Assembly (NCBI RefSeq): GCF_004762045.1
Contig: NZ_SJOM01000007.1
Span: 3,297,906 to 3,361,905, forward strand
DNA from: Mycobacterium sp. DL99
Lineage (GTDB): Bacteria; Actinomycetota; Actinomycetes; Mycobacteriales; Mycobacteriaceae
Length of the DNA stretch: 64,000 bases
Reading direction: 5' to 3'
Shown here: one piece after another, positions 58,476-64,000 of the stretch
Layout of the letters: the number at the start of each line of letters is the position of its first letter
Numbering within the stretch: position 1 is the first letter of the stretch
Translations under genes and position numbers: made by a program
The notes under the pieces: model-generated
Databases searched by the model: none
The model's input: only the letters and a program-made list of their open reading frames with translations
What the model was told of the DNA's origin: nothing

Positions 58476-58865
58476 ATGACCGAAACCGCAGATCGGGTAA
58501 CCCGGTTCGCCGCCGACCTGATGGACAGTGCCGCCGCGGAAGGCGCACGTCAGAGCCGGTCGGCCAAGCAGCAACTCGACCACTGGGCCCGTGTGGGCCG
58601 GGCCGTGTCGAGCCAGCACAGTGCGGCACGCCGCAAGGTGGAGTCCGCGTTGGCAGGCGATACCCCGCTCCGGGAGTTGACGGCCGAGGAAGGCGCGGTG
58701 TTCGACGCCGAGATCACCGCCTCGATCGAGGAGAGCCTGGCGCGCGCCGACTACGGCAAGACGCTGGCCGGACGCGGGATCACCACCGTGGCGCTCGACG
58801 AGAATGGCGAGATCGTGCAGTACCGCCCCGACGGCAGCACTGCGGTACTGGCGCACCAGCGGTGA
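58476..58865 (+). CDS. ParD-like antitoxin of a zeta-toxin system
   Basis: A 129-residue protein. The N-terminal TRFAADLMDSAAAEGARQSR, then SAKQQLDHWARVGRAVSSQH, resembles ParD-like ribbon-helix-helix antitoxins. A longer C-terminal half (AVFDAEITASIEESLARADY, TTVALDENGEIVQYRPDGST) could wrap and inhibit the toxin. It is followed after 37 bases by the zeta toxin, as in M. tuberculosis Rv0367c-Rv0366c. The repeated operator in front suggests autoregulation. Confidence 0.78.
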   Translation: MTETADRVTRFAADLMDSAAAEGARQSRSAKQQLDHWARVGRAVSSQHSAARRKVESALAGDTPLRELTAEEGAVFDAEITASIEESLARADYGKTLAGRGITTVALDENGEIVQYRPDGSTAVLAHQR

Positions 58866-58902
58866 TCGTGGCTTGCGCTGATCTGGACCGTACCGCCGCA
58901 CG

Positions 58903-59520
58903 GTGAAGCGCCTCGACCTCGTCGTCGGCTGCAACGGCGCCGGCAAATCCACCTTCGTCGAACTCACCCTCTCACCGCTGCTCCCCGGCAGCGCATTCGT
59001 CAACGCAGACGAAATCGCCAAACGACGCTGGCCCGAAGACCCGGCCCCGCACTCCTACGAGGCGGCGCTGGTCGCCGCCGAAACCCGGGCCAAACTCATC
59101 GAGCTCGGTGAGTCCTTCATCGCCGAGACGGTGTTCTCCCACCCGTCCAAGCTCGAGCTAATCGACACCGCACACGCGGCGGGGTACACCGTGATCCTGC
59201 ACTGCGTCCTGATCCCCGAAGACCTGGCTGTGCAACGAGTGCACCACCGGGTGCGGGCCGGCGGCCACGACGTCCCCGAGACGAAGATTCGTGAACGCTA
59301 CCAACGACTTTGGAATCTTGTAGCGATCGCCGCGGTGCGGGTGGACTCGGCGATGTTCTACGACAACAGCACCATCAGAGGCCCGCGGATCGTCGCTCAG
59401 ATCGCCGGCGGATTCGTCGTCGGGTCACCCACGTGGCCGAAATGGACACCGCCGGTACTGAATTCCCGGTCAGTCCGCCTCGAGTCGGGCCCGGACCTCC
59501 CGCATACGTTCGGCCAGTGA
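58903..59520 (+). CDS. Zeta toxin family kinase
   Basis: A 205-residue P-loop kinase starting at GTG 58903. Walker A is VVGCNGAGKST (residues 8-17), followed by FVNADEIAKRRWP (the substrate-binding Asp), ETVFSHPSKLELI and a lid HHRVRAGGHDVPETKIRERY with the Arg residues that contact ATP. Zeta toxins phosphorylate UDP-N-acetylglucosamine and arrest wall synthesis. It is shorter than streptococcal zeta but complete for this actinobacterial group. Its 3' end overlaps the convergent nitrile hydratase accessory gene by 51 bases. Confidence 0.85.
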   Translation: MKRLDLVVGCNGAGKSTFVELTLSPLLPGSAFVNADEIAKRRWPEDPAPHSYEAALVAAETRAKLIELGESFIAETVFSHPSKLELIDTAHAAGYTVILHCVLIPEDLAVQRVHHRVRAGGHDVPETKIRERYQRLWNLVAIAAVRVDSAMFYDNSTIRGPRIVAQIAGGFVVGSPTWPKWTPPVLNSRSVRLESGPDLPHTFGQ

Positions 59521-59823
59521 CTGCTCATCGATGATGTTCCTGGCAATCAGCGAATGCGTCAGTGCGGCAAGCTGGTTCTCCGGGTACGGCAGCGTCACGT
59601 ACACCTCGTTGACCAGACGGTCCTCATCGTTTCGGCGGGTGAGCAACGGCAGAGTCACTCCCTCGTGGTCGAGTGCGTCGCATATCCCGTCCAGACTCGA
59701 CTTCCACGGCGGTACCAGGTTGGAGACGCCATACTTCTGCGCCATGCGGGGCCACACCTGCCCGCGCCCGACAAGCTCCTCCAGCGTCCGCACCCTGACT
59801 GTCGTCACGTCGTCGTCTGCCAT
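59470..59823 (-). CDS. Nitrile hydratase/thiocyanate hydrolase-type third component
   Basis: A 117-residue protein (start ATG 59823, MADDDVTTVRVRTLEELVGR). Its C-terminal NQLAALTHSLIARNIIDEQS, LAERMREVRARL mirrors the helical N-terminal module of nitrile hydratase beta subunits. It could be the third (alpha-like) subunit of a thiocyanate hydrolase or a cobalt-insertion helper. It is the last gene of the three-gene operon, 10 bases after the alpha subunit stop, and its 3' end overlaps the zeta-toxin gene on the other strand. Confidence 0.65.
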   Translation of the reverse strand: MADDDVTTVRVRTLEELVGRGQVWPRMAQKYGVSNLVPPWKSSLDGICDALDHEGVTLPLLTRRNDEDRLVNEVYVTLPYPENQLAALTHSLIARNIIDEQSLAERMREVRARLEAD

Positions 59824-59833
59824 CGACTGTCCC

Positions 59834-60559
59834 TCAGTACCCTTCGGCCGGCCGGACCGCTGCATGCACCGGACGCTGCGCATTCGTCGTCACGCCTGGC
59901 TTCGGCAGGGCAACACCGATCATGCAATCGCGGGTGACGATCTCGGCGAGTTGCTCCTCGGTCCAGCCCTCGGTTCCGGCGGGCCGGACCGGCATCACCA
60001 GGAATCGGCGTTTGGAATTGGAGTCCTCGATACGGATCTCGACGTCATCGGGCAGGAAAAGGCCGAACTCCCCGAGTACCTGACGCGGCCAGCGCACGAT
60101 CCGACGCCGGTAGTTGGGCGTCCGATACCACTCAGGAGAGTTGCCGAGAAGCGGCCGCGGATAACACGAGCACAAGGTGCAGACGATCACGTGATGCAAA
60201 GTCGGCGTGTTCTCGAGCACCTCCAGCGCCGTGAAGTCACTGGGCGTCCCGAATCCGGTCGGGTGCAGCCAATCGATTCCCACTTCCTTACTGGCGGCGA
60301 TGGGATCCGTGAGCGCCAGCTGCTTGAAATCCGGATCGACCCAGGCCTTCGCGACGAATCGCGACCCCGGCGCCGGTCCGATCTGTTCGACGAACTCGGT
60401 GTAGTGCCGATGGTCTTCGGCGGTGAACAGGCCCTTCTCGATAGCCAATTCGCGTAGCGCGATCTCCAGGACCTCGAAATCGGTCACTTCCTCGACCATC
60501 GGGGCCGCGTGCCGCTCAGGAGCATCGTGATGTGAATGTGCGGCGTCGTCGTGCGTCAT
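59834..60559 (-). CDS. Nitrile hydratase alpha / thiocyanate hydrolase gamma-like subunit
   Basis: A 241-residue metal-binding subunit. The claw motif is VCTLCSCYPRP with Cys127, Cys130, Ser131 and Cys132. Thr at the second position is typical of non-corrin cobalt enzymes (Fe types have Ser). The three Cys and backbone amides bind the metal, with two Cys oxidised in active enzymes. The His-rich leader (DDAAHSHHDAPERHAAP) is unusual and could help cobalt delivery. It belongs to the order beta, alpha, accessory on the minus strand. The substrate may be a nitrile, thiocyanate or carbonyl sulphide/isonitrile. Confidence 0.85.
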   Translation of the reverse strand: MTHDDAAHSHHDAPERHAAPMVEEVTDFEVLEIALRELAIEKGLFTAEDHRHYTEFVEQIGPAPGSRFVAKAWVDPDFKQLALTDPIAASKEVGIDWLHPTGFGTPSDFTALEVLENTPTLHHVIVCTLCSCYPRPLLGNSPEWYRTPNYRRRIVRWPRQVLGEFGLFLPDDVEIRIEDSNSKRRFLVMPVRPAGTEGWTEEQLAEIVTRDCMIGVALPKPGVTTNAQRPVHAAVRPAEGY

Positions 60560-60592
60560 TTCGCATTCCTGTTCGTCCGTCGAATGAACGGT

Positions 60593-61417
60593 CTAACCGA
60601 GCGGCTGCAACCACAATTCGGAGATCTCGGCCTGAAGGGTGTCGCCTTCGGCGCCCGCGTACGGGTCCCAGACATCTGTCATGTTGAAGCGCACGATGTA
60701 GAACCACTGAGGCTTCTGCTCTTCGCGGTCGAACGCCTCGTCCTCGGGCACCAGGCTCTCGTAGGACACCTCGACGACCGTCGCCGGTTTGCCGCGCAGA
60801 TACTCCTGGGTCCGGGTGTAGAAGATCGTCGGGAGATCCCGCACACGCACCCGATCACCGACGGCGAACCGAGGAGTGCCGGCCTGGCCGGCGAACCGTT
60901 GCGGATCGCCCTTCCCCAGCGCCTCGATGTGATGGCGGTTCCTCGAGACCGTCGTCGGATCACCGACGCTGCGCGGTGCGGCCGACAGCGCGTCCACGGC
61001 ACCTGCGGCCACGCGGGCGCGCACCTCATCGACTCGCTCCAACAACTCGCGAAGCGTGATGTGGTCCTTCTCGACCAGGAGTCGGGCGATAGCCCACACC
61101 CACCGGCCGTAATAGGGGAAGCCGTGGTAGATCGTCCGCCCCACATCGACGTTTCCCAGCCGCCGCCGTTCTTCGGACGTCCAAATGCCACGCCAGCCGA
61201 GAACCTCACACGTGACAAAGGTATTGAGTTCCCACGCCTCTTCTTCTTTTTCTTCGAAGATCGCCGGGGCGTCAGGATCGCCGCCGACGTCGTGCGGGTT
61301 CTTCATGAAGGCACCGAAGAGGGTGTGGTGTATCTGATCGGGATAAGGCCAGTCCTGGAGCCGATGTAGTGCTGGGCGCAACTGGCTGACAAAGTCACCC
61401 ATGGAATTGTTGGCCAT
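60593..61417 (-). CDS. Nitrile hydratase beta-like subunit
   Basis: A 274-residue subunit. The N-terminal helical half has KEEEAWELNTFVTCEVLGWR and GRWVWAIARLLVEKDHITLR, and the C-terminal SH3-like barrel has PRFAVGDRVRVRDLPTIFYT, then EYLRGKPATVVEVSYES. In thiocyanate hydrolase these halves are separate subunits; here they are fused as in nitrile hydratase, though the sequence leans to the thiocyanate hydrolase side. It is the first gene of the operon; ATG 61417 or the internal ATG five codons on may be used. Confidence 0.82.
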   Translation of the reverse strand: MANNSMGDFVSQLRPALHRLQDWPYPDQIHHTLFGAFMKNPHDVGGDPDAPAIFEEKEEEAWELNTFVTCEVLGWRGIWTSEERRRLGNVDVGRTIYHGFPYYGRWVWAIARLLVEKDHITLRELLERVDEVRARVAAGAVDALSAAPRSVGDPTTVSRNRHHIEALGKGDPQRFAGQAGTPRFAVGDRVRVRDLPTIFYTRTQEYLRGKPATVVEVSYESLVPEDEAFDREEQKPQWFYIVRFNMTDVWDPYAGAEGDTLQAEISELWLQPLG

Positions 61418-61635
61418 AATCCGTGTCCTCGGGTGTGGATAAACGGTCTGCCTGCGGCGACGCTATCACGGGCAAACAGCATCCCGTGCCTATCGATGAA
61501 TATCTCGACCCACCCCGTATCGAATTGTTGCATTTTCACAATTCCGACAGAATTCACCGATCCCGACGATGAGGGAACCGGCGAGTGCCCGGCTATCGGC
61601 GGGCACCACTTCCCGCCGCTGTAGCGTGACGAGGC
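61418..61635. other. Divergent intergenic region
   Basis: About 220 bases with the promoters of the nitrile hydratase-like operon (minus) and the FKBP lipoprotein (plus). No operator was recognised. Confidence 0.3.
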
Positions 61636-62274
61636 ATGAACTCCTTTCGCGTGCCTTCCTCCGTTGCGCTCGTGGCCTGTGCCGCGTCGTTGACCATGGC
61701 GCTCGCCGCGTGCGGCTCCGACACGGAAAAGTCCTCGGCCACCTCCTCGCCGAGCACGCCGTCGGTCGCCGAGGTGCTCACGCCCTCGATCGCCGAGACC
61801 GCAACCGAGGCCAGCACGTGCCCGACCGCAGCGCCCCAGAACGCGGGCGCCCCCGAATGGACGATGTCCGGGGCGACCGGCAGCGTCGCGGTCACCGGCT
61901 CCACCGATACCGCGGCGCCTGTGGTCAAGGTCGACGGACCGTTCAGCGTGGCCCAGACGCAGGTGCAGACCCTCAAGGCCGGCGATGGGCCCGTCGTCGC
62001 ACCGTCGGCCAACGTCACCGTCTGCTACATGGGCGTCAACGGACGCGACGGATCGGTGTTCGACAGCAGCTACCAACGTGGCGAACCGGTCGACTTCCCG
62101 CTCAACGGCGTCGTGCCGGGCTTCCAGAAAGCCATTTCAGGACAGAAGGTCGGGTCCACCGTGGCGGTGGCGATGACCTCTGCCGACGGTTACCCCCAGG
62201 GGCAGCCCGCTGCCGGTATCCAGCCGGGCGACTCGTTGGTCTTCGCGATCAAGATCCTCGACGCCCAGGGCTGA
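61636..62274 (+). CDS. FKBP-type peptidyl-prolyl isomerase lipoprotein
   Basis: A 212-residue exported isomerase. The lipobox is MALAACGS (Cys near residue 26), followed by a Ser/Thr-rich linker. The FKBP domain (about residues 105-210) contains SANVTVCYMGVNGRDGSVFD, SSYQRGEPVDFPLNGVVPGF, QKAISGQKVGSTVAVAM and a C-terminal GDSLVFAIKILD. It catalyses cis/trans proline isomerisation to help folding of exported proteins. ATG 61636 follows GTAGCGTGACGAGG. Confidence 0.88.
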   Translation: MNSFRVPSSVALVACAASLTMALAACGSDTEKSSATSSPSTPSVAEVLTPSIAETATEASTCPTAAPQNAGAPEWTMSGATGSVAVTGSTDTAAPVVKVDGPFSVAQTQVQTLKAGDGPVVAPSANVTVCYMGVNGRDGSVFDSSYQRGEPVDFPLNGVVPGFQKAISGQKVGSTVAVAMTSADGYPQGQPAAGIQPGDSLVFAIKILDAQG

Positions 62275-62322
62275 GCCACACCGCCCGGCCCGGGCCCGGC
62301 ATCCGCTTGCAACAATGCTCAC

Positions 62323-62928
62323 ATGGTCGAGCGGAGTATCTGGATGCAAAAGGTCGCGGCCGATCCCGGGCATTCGAACTGGTACATCGAACGCTTTCGT
62401 GCCATGGCGCGCGCCGGTGAGGACCTGGCCGGGGAAGCTCGCCTGATCGACGCGATGGCGTCGCGCAATGCCCGCATCCTGGATGCCGGCTGCGGTCCCG
62501 GCCGGGTAGGCGGATATCTGGCCGCGGCCGGACACCAGGTGGTCGGCGTCGACGTCGACCCGGCATTGATCGAAGCAGCCAAGAAGGACCATCCCGGACC
62601 GCGGTGGCTCGTCGGCGACCTTGCCGAGCTCGACCTGCCGGCACGGGGCATCGCCGACGCGTTCGACATCATCGTGTCGGCAGGCAACGTGATGACATTC
62701 CTCGCCCCGAGCACCCGGGTCCAGGTCCTGACCCGACTGCGCGCCCATCTCGCCGACGACGGCCGTGCGGTGATCGGATTCGGAGCCGGCCGCGAATACG
62801 AGTTCGGTCAGTTCCTCGACGACGCGGCGACGGCCGGTTTCACCCCGGACCTGTTGCTGTCCACGTGGGATGTGCGGCCCTTCACCGAAGACTCGGATTT
62901 TCTCGTCGCGATCCTGCGCCCCGCCTAG
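62323..62928 (+). CDS. Class I SAM-dependent methyltransferase
   Basis: A 201-residue methyltransferase. Motif I is ILDAGCGPGRVGGYLAAAGH, motif II is VVGVDVDPALIEAA, and motif III/IV are WLVGDLAELDLP and DIIVSAGNVMTF. The substrate is unknown. The sequence HSNWYIERFRAMARAGEDLA before motif I is characteristic of a small actinobacterial group. It converges with the Imm5-like gene, overlapping it by four bases. Confidence 0.85.
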   Translation: MVERSIWMQKVAADPGHSNWYIERFRAMARAGEDLAGEARLIDAMASRNARILDAGCGPGRVGGYLAAAGHQVVGVDVDPALIEAAKKDHPGPRWLVGDLAELDLPARGIADAFDIIVSAGNVMTFLAPSTRVQVLTRLRAHLADDGRAVIGFGAGREYEFGQFLDDAATAGFTPDLLLSTWDVRPFTEDSDFLVAILRPA

Positions 62929-63449
62929 CTCGACCCGTTCGGGAAGACCGACCAACAGATGTCATTGCGCCGCCGTTGGTCGTCGAGGACCAGGTCTCGA
63001 ATGGCGTCCGGCAGTTGGTCGCGCTGCCACTGACATTCGAGTCGACCCGCGGCGTCAGCATCTCCTTTCGGGGCCGCTGCGCGCACGGCTTTGATGGCGT
63101 ACGCCGCCGCACCGAGTTCGTGCGCTGCCACATGGGCCACAGCCCCGGCCTGACCGGCCGCATACGCCGCGTGCCGCGCCGGCCCGCGCAGGCTTCGGGC
63201 CGCGCCCATGGCGTGACCGCCCGCTGCGCGCGCCTGCATCATCTTGACCTCACCGCGGACCCAGGCCCGGGCGTGATCGATGGCCTGACGCGGTCGAGGA
63301 TCCCCGGGTTGAACCGACTCGAAAAGATACAGCACGTGCTCTGCACACGACGCCGCCCACAAGGCGAGGAGGCGATGATCCGGATCGGTCAGGGTCCCGC
63401 CGCGTCGGATGGTGCTGAAGCGAGGATCGCGGATCTTGGGAAGGATCAC
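62925..63449 (-). CDS. Imm5-like putative immunity protein
   Basis: A 174-residue helical Ala-rich protein. DPDHRLLALWAASCAEHVLY, ARAWVRGEVKMMQARAAGGH, AHVAAHELGAAAYAIKAVRA and LECQWQRDQLPDAIRDLVLD are the landmarks of a family annotated as 'putative immunity protein' (Imm-5). These neutralise polymorphic toxins in other systems. No toxin is adjacent, so it is an orphan. GTG 63449 is preferred; an in-frame ATG at 63500 is possible. Confidence 0.65.
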   Translation of the reverse strand: MILPKIRDPRFSTIRRGGTLTDPDHRLLALWAASCAEHVLYLFESVQPGDPRPRQAIDHARAWVRGEVKMMQARAAGGHAMGAARSLRGPARHAAYAAGQAGAVAHVAAHELGAAAYAIKAVRAAAPKGDADAAGRLECQWQRDQLPDAIRDLVLDDQRRRNDICWSVFPNGSS

Positions 63450-63550
63450 CGCCGGCCCACTCGATCGGATCGCGCGACAGCCATGTGCCAAGGGTGCCAC
63501 GGGTAGCGAGCGCCTTGCTCGCGGCTATTGCCACAGGCGCCCACATCGTT

Positions 63551-63569
63551 CTACTATCGCGTGTAGTAG
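63551..63569. promoter_or_regulatory. Palindrome/-10-like element upstream of the edge membrane protein
   Basis: CTACTA-N7-TAGTAG, with TACTAT at 63552-63557 as a good -10 hexamer, lies 17 bases before the GTG at 63586. It may combine a promoter with an operator. Confidence 0.4.
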
Positions 63570-63585
63570 TTCGAATGGGGGTCCT

Positions 63586-64000
63586 GTGACGACACCGACA
63601 ACCGTTCAGACACAACGCTTTCTGCGCCTGACAGCATGGACATTCCTGGCCGGCTGGGGATTGCACGTGCTCGACCATCTGCTCCGCGGAATGTCGGCAT
63701 CACCGATGTTCGTCATGGCCGGCGGCATGATTCAGGGCGTGGTCGTCATCATCGCGATCACCATGGCCTTGCGCGGTCATCCCCGAGCGGCCGACGTCGC
63801 GATCTTCACCGGTGTCGGCAGCGCGCTGCTGTTCACCTATGCACATCTGCTGCCGAATTTCTGGCCGGATTTCCAGGACAGCTACCTCAGCGGTCCCCGC
63901 ATCAATGTCACCTGGTTCTCCTGGGTGACAGCCCTTTCCGAGATCGGTACCGGACTGTTGTTCGCCTATGCCGGCATGCGGGCGAGGCAGGCTACCCCGT
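63586..64000 (+). CDS. Polytopic membrane protein (3' end outside window)
   Basis: At least 138 residues open to the window edge from GTG 63586. Four hydrophobic helices are visible: FLRLTAWTFLAGWGLHVLDH, FVMAGGMIQGVVVIIAITMA, VAIFTGVGSALLFTYAHLLP and WVTALSEIGTGLLFAYAGMR. No family is recognised. The His in GLHVLDHLLRG and the YAHLLPNFWPDFQDSY loop look conserved in style, as in small DoxX- or DUF-type integral membrane proteins. Confidence 0.6.
   Translation, partial: MTTPTTVQTQRFLRLTAWTFLAGWGLHVLDHLLRGMSASPMFVMAGGMIQGVVVIIAITMALRGHPRAADVAIFTGVGSALLFTYAHLLPNFWPDFQDSYLSGPRINVTWFSWVTALSEIGTGLLFAYAGMRARQATP

Noticed and set aside
61303..62076. A 257-codon minus-strand frame over the FKBP gene
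   Set aside because: The lipobox and FKBP motifs on the plus strand are decisive; the minus frame is low-complexity Gly/Arg.

Overview
The window is high-GC actinobacterial DNA and almost certainly from a mycobacterium, probably a fast-growing Mycolicibacterium-type species. Evidence is the set of proteins with clear mycobacterial counterparts: a decaprenyl-phosphate phosphoribosyltransferase (Rv3806c-like), MPT63-like and Rv1987-like secreted proteins, a LysM-esterase of the Rv1288 type, PepD/HtrA, a short resuscitation-promoting factor, rifampin ADP-ribosyltransferase, and many LLM-class F420/FMN oxidoreductases. No rRNA, tRNA or CRISPR array was seen.

Positions 1-14.5 kb are a patchwork. 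They hold the 3' part of a Gly/Phe-rich protein, a TIGR03086/WYL divergent pair, an out-of-context paralogue of arabinan-precursor synthase (UbiA family), an orphan ParA, YaeQ, a large unknown protein, a three-gene SnoaL/oxidoreductase/TetR operon, a C-terminal fragment of mraY abutting an IS21-type remnant (istB fragment), an LLM oxidoreductase, and a peptidase S51/GNAT pair. Short repeated sequences (GGCGGAATCGAA and CCGTTTTCATC families) sit at the joints between these pieces.

Positions 14.5-27.2 kb form a catabolic block bounded by two near-identical 89-codon genes in direct orientation. Inside are hppD, a truncated small gene, hmgA, fahA and a convergent phhA, which together take phenylalanine through tyrosine (the transaminase is absent), 4-hydroxyphenylpyruvate, homogentisate and maleylacetoacetate/fumarylacetoacetate to fumarate and acetoacetate. 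There is also a frameshifted serine hydrolase preceded by a perfect KstR-type operator, a FAD monooxygenase, an LLM oxidoreductase, a GNAT enzyme and a GMC oxidoreductase.

Positions 27.3-44 kb hold mostly single genes: small unknowns, secreted and lipoproteins, rifampin ADP-ribosyltransferase, esterases and peptidases, DinB- and VOC-fold enzymes, and an autoregulated TetR/DUF6653 operon. They are interspersed with decayed fragments (grpB, adenylate cyclase, glyoxalase).

Positions 44-51.2 kb are the most distinctive functional locus: a B12-dependent diol/glycerol dehydratase with fused large and medium subunits, a small subunit and a reactivase, divergent from an APC permease that is followed by a PucR-type regulator. 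No microcompartment genes are present. Positions 51.3-64 kb hold a CmtR-like metal sensor with a membrane methyltransferase, a tautomerase, PepD, Rpf, the LysM-esterase, an antitoxin/zeta-toxin pair with a repeated operator, a three-gene cobalt-type nitrile hydratase/thiocyanate hydrolase-like cluster, a lipoprotein FKBP, a methyltransferase, an Imm5-like protein and the start of a membrane protein.
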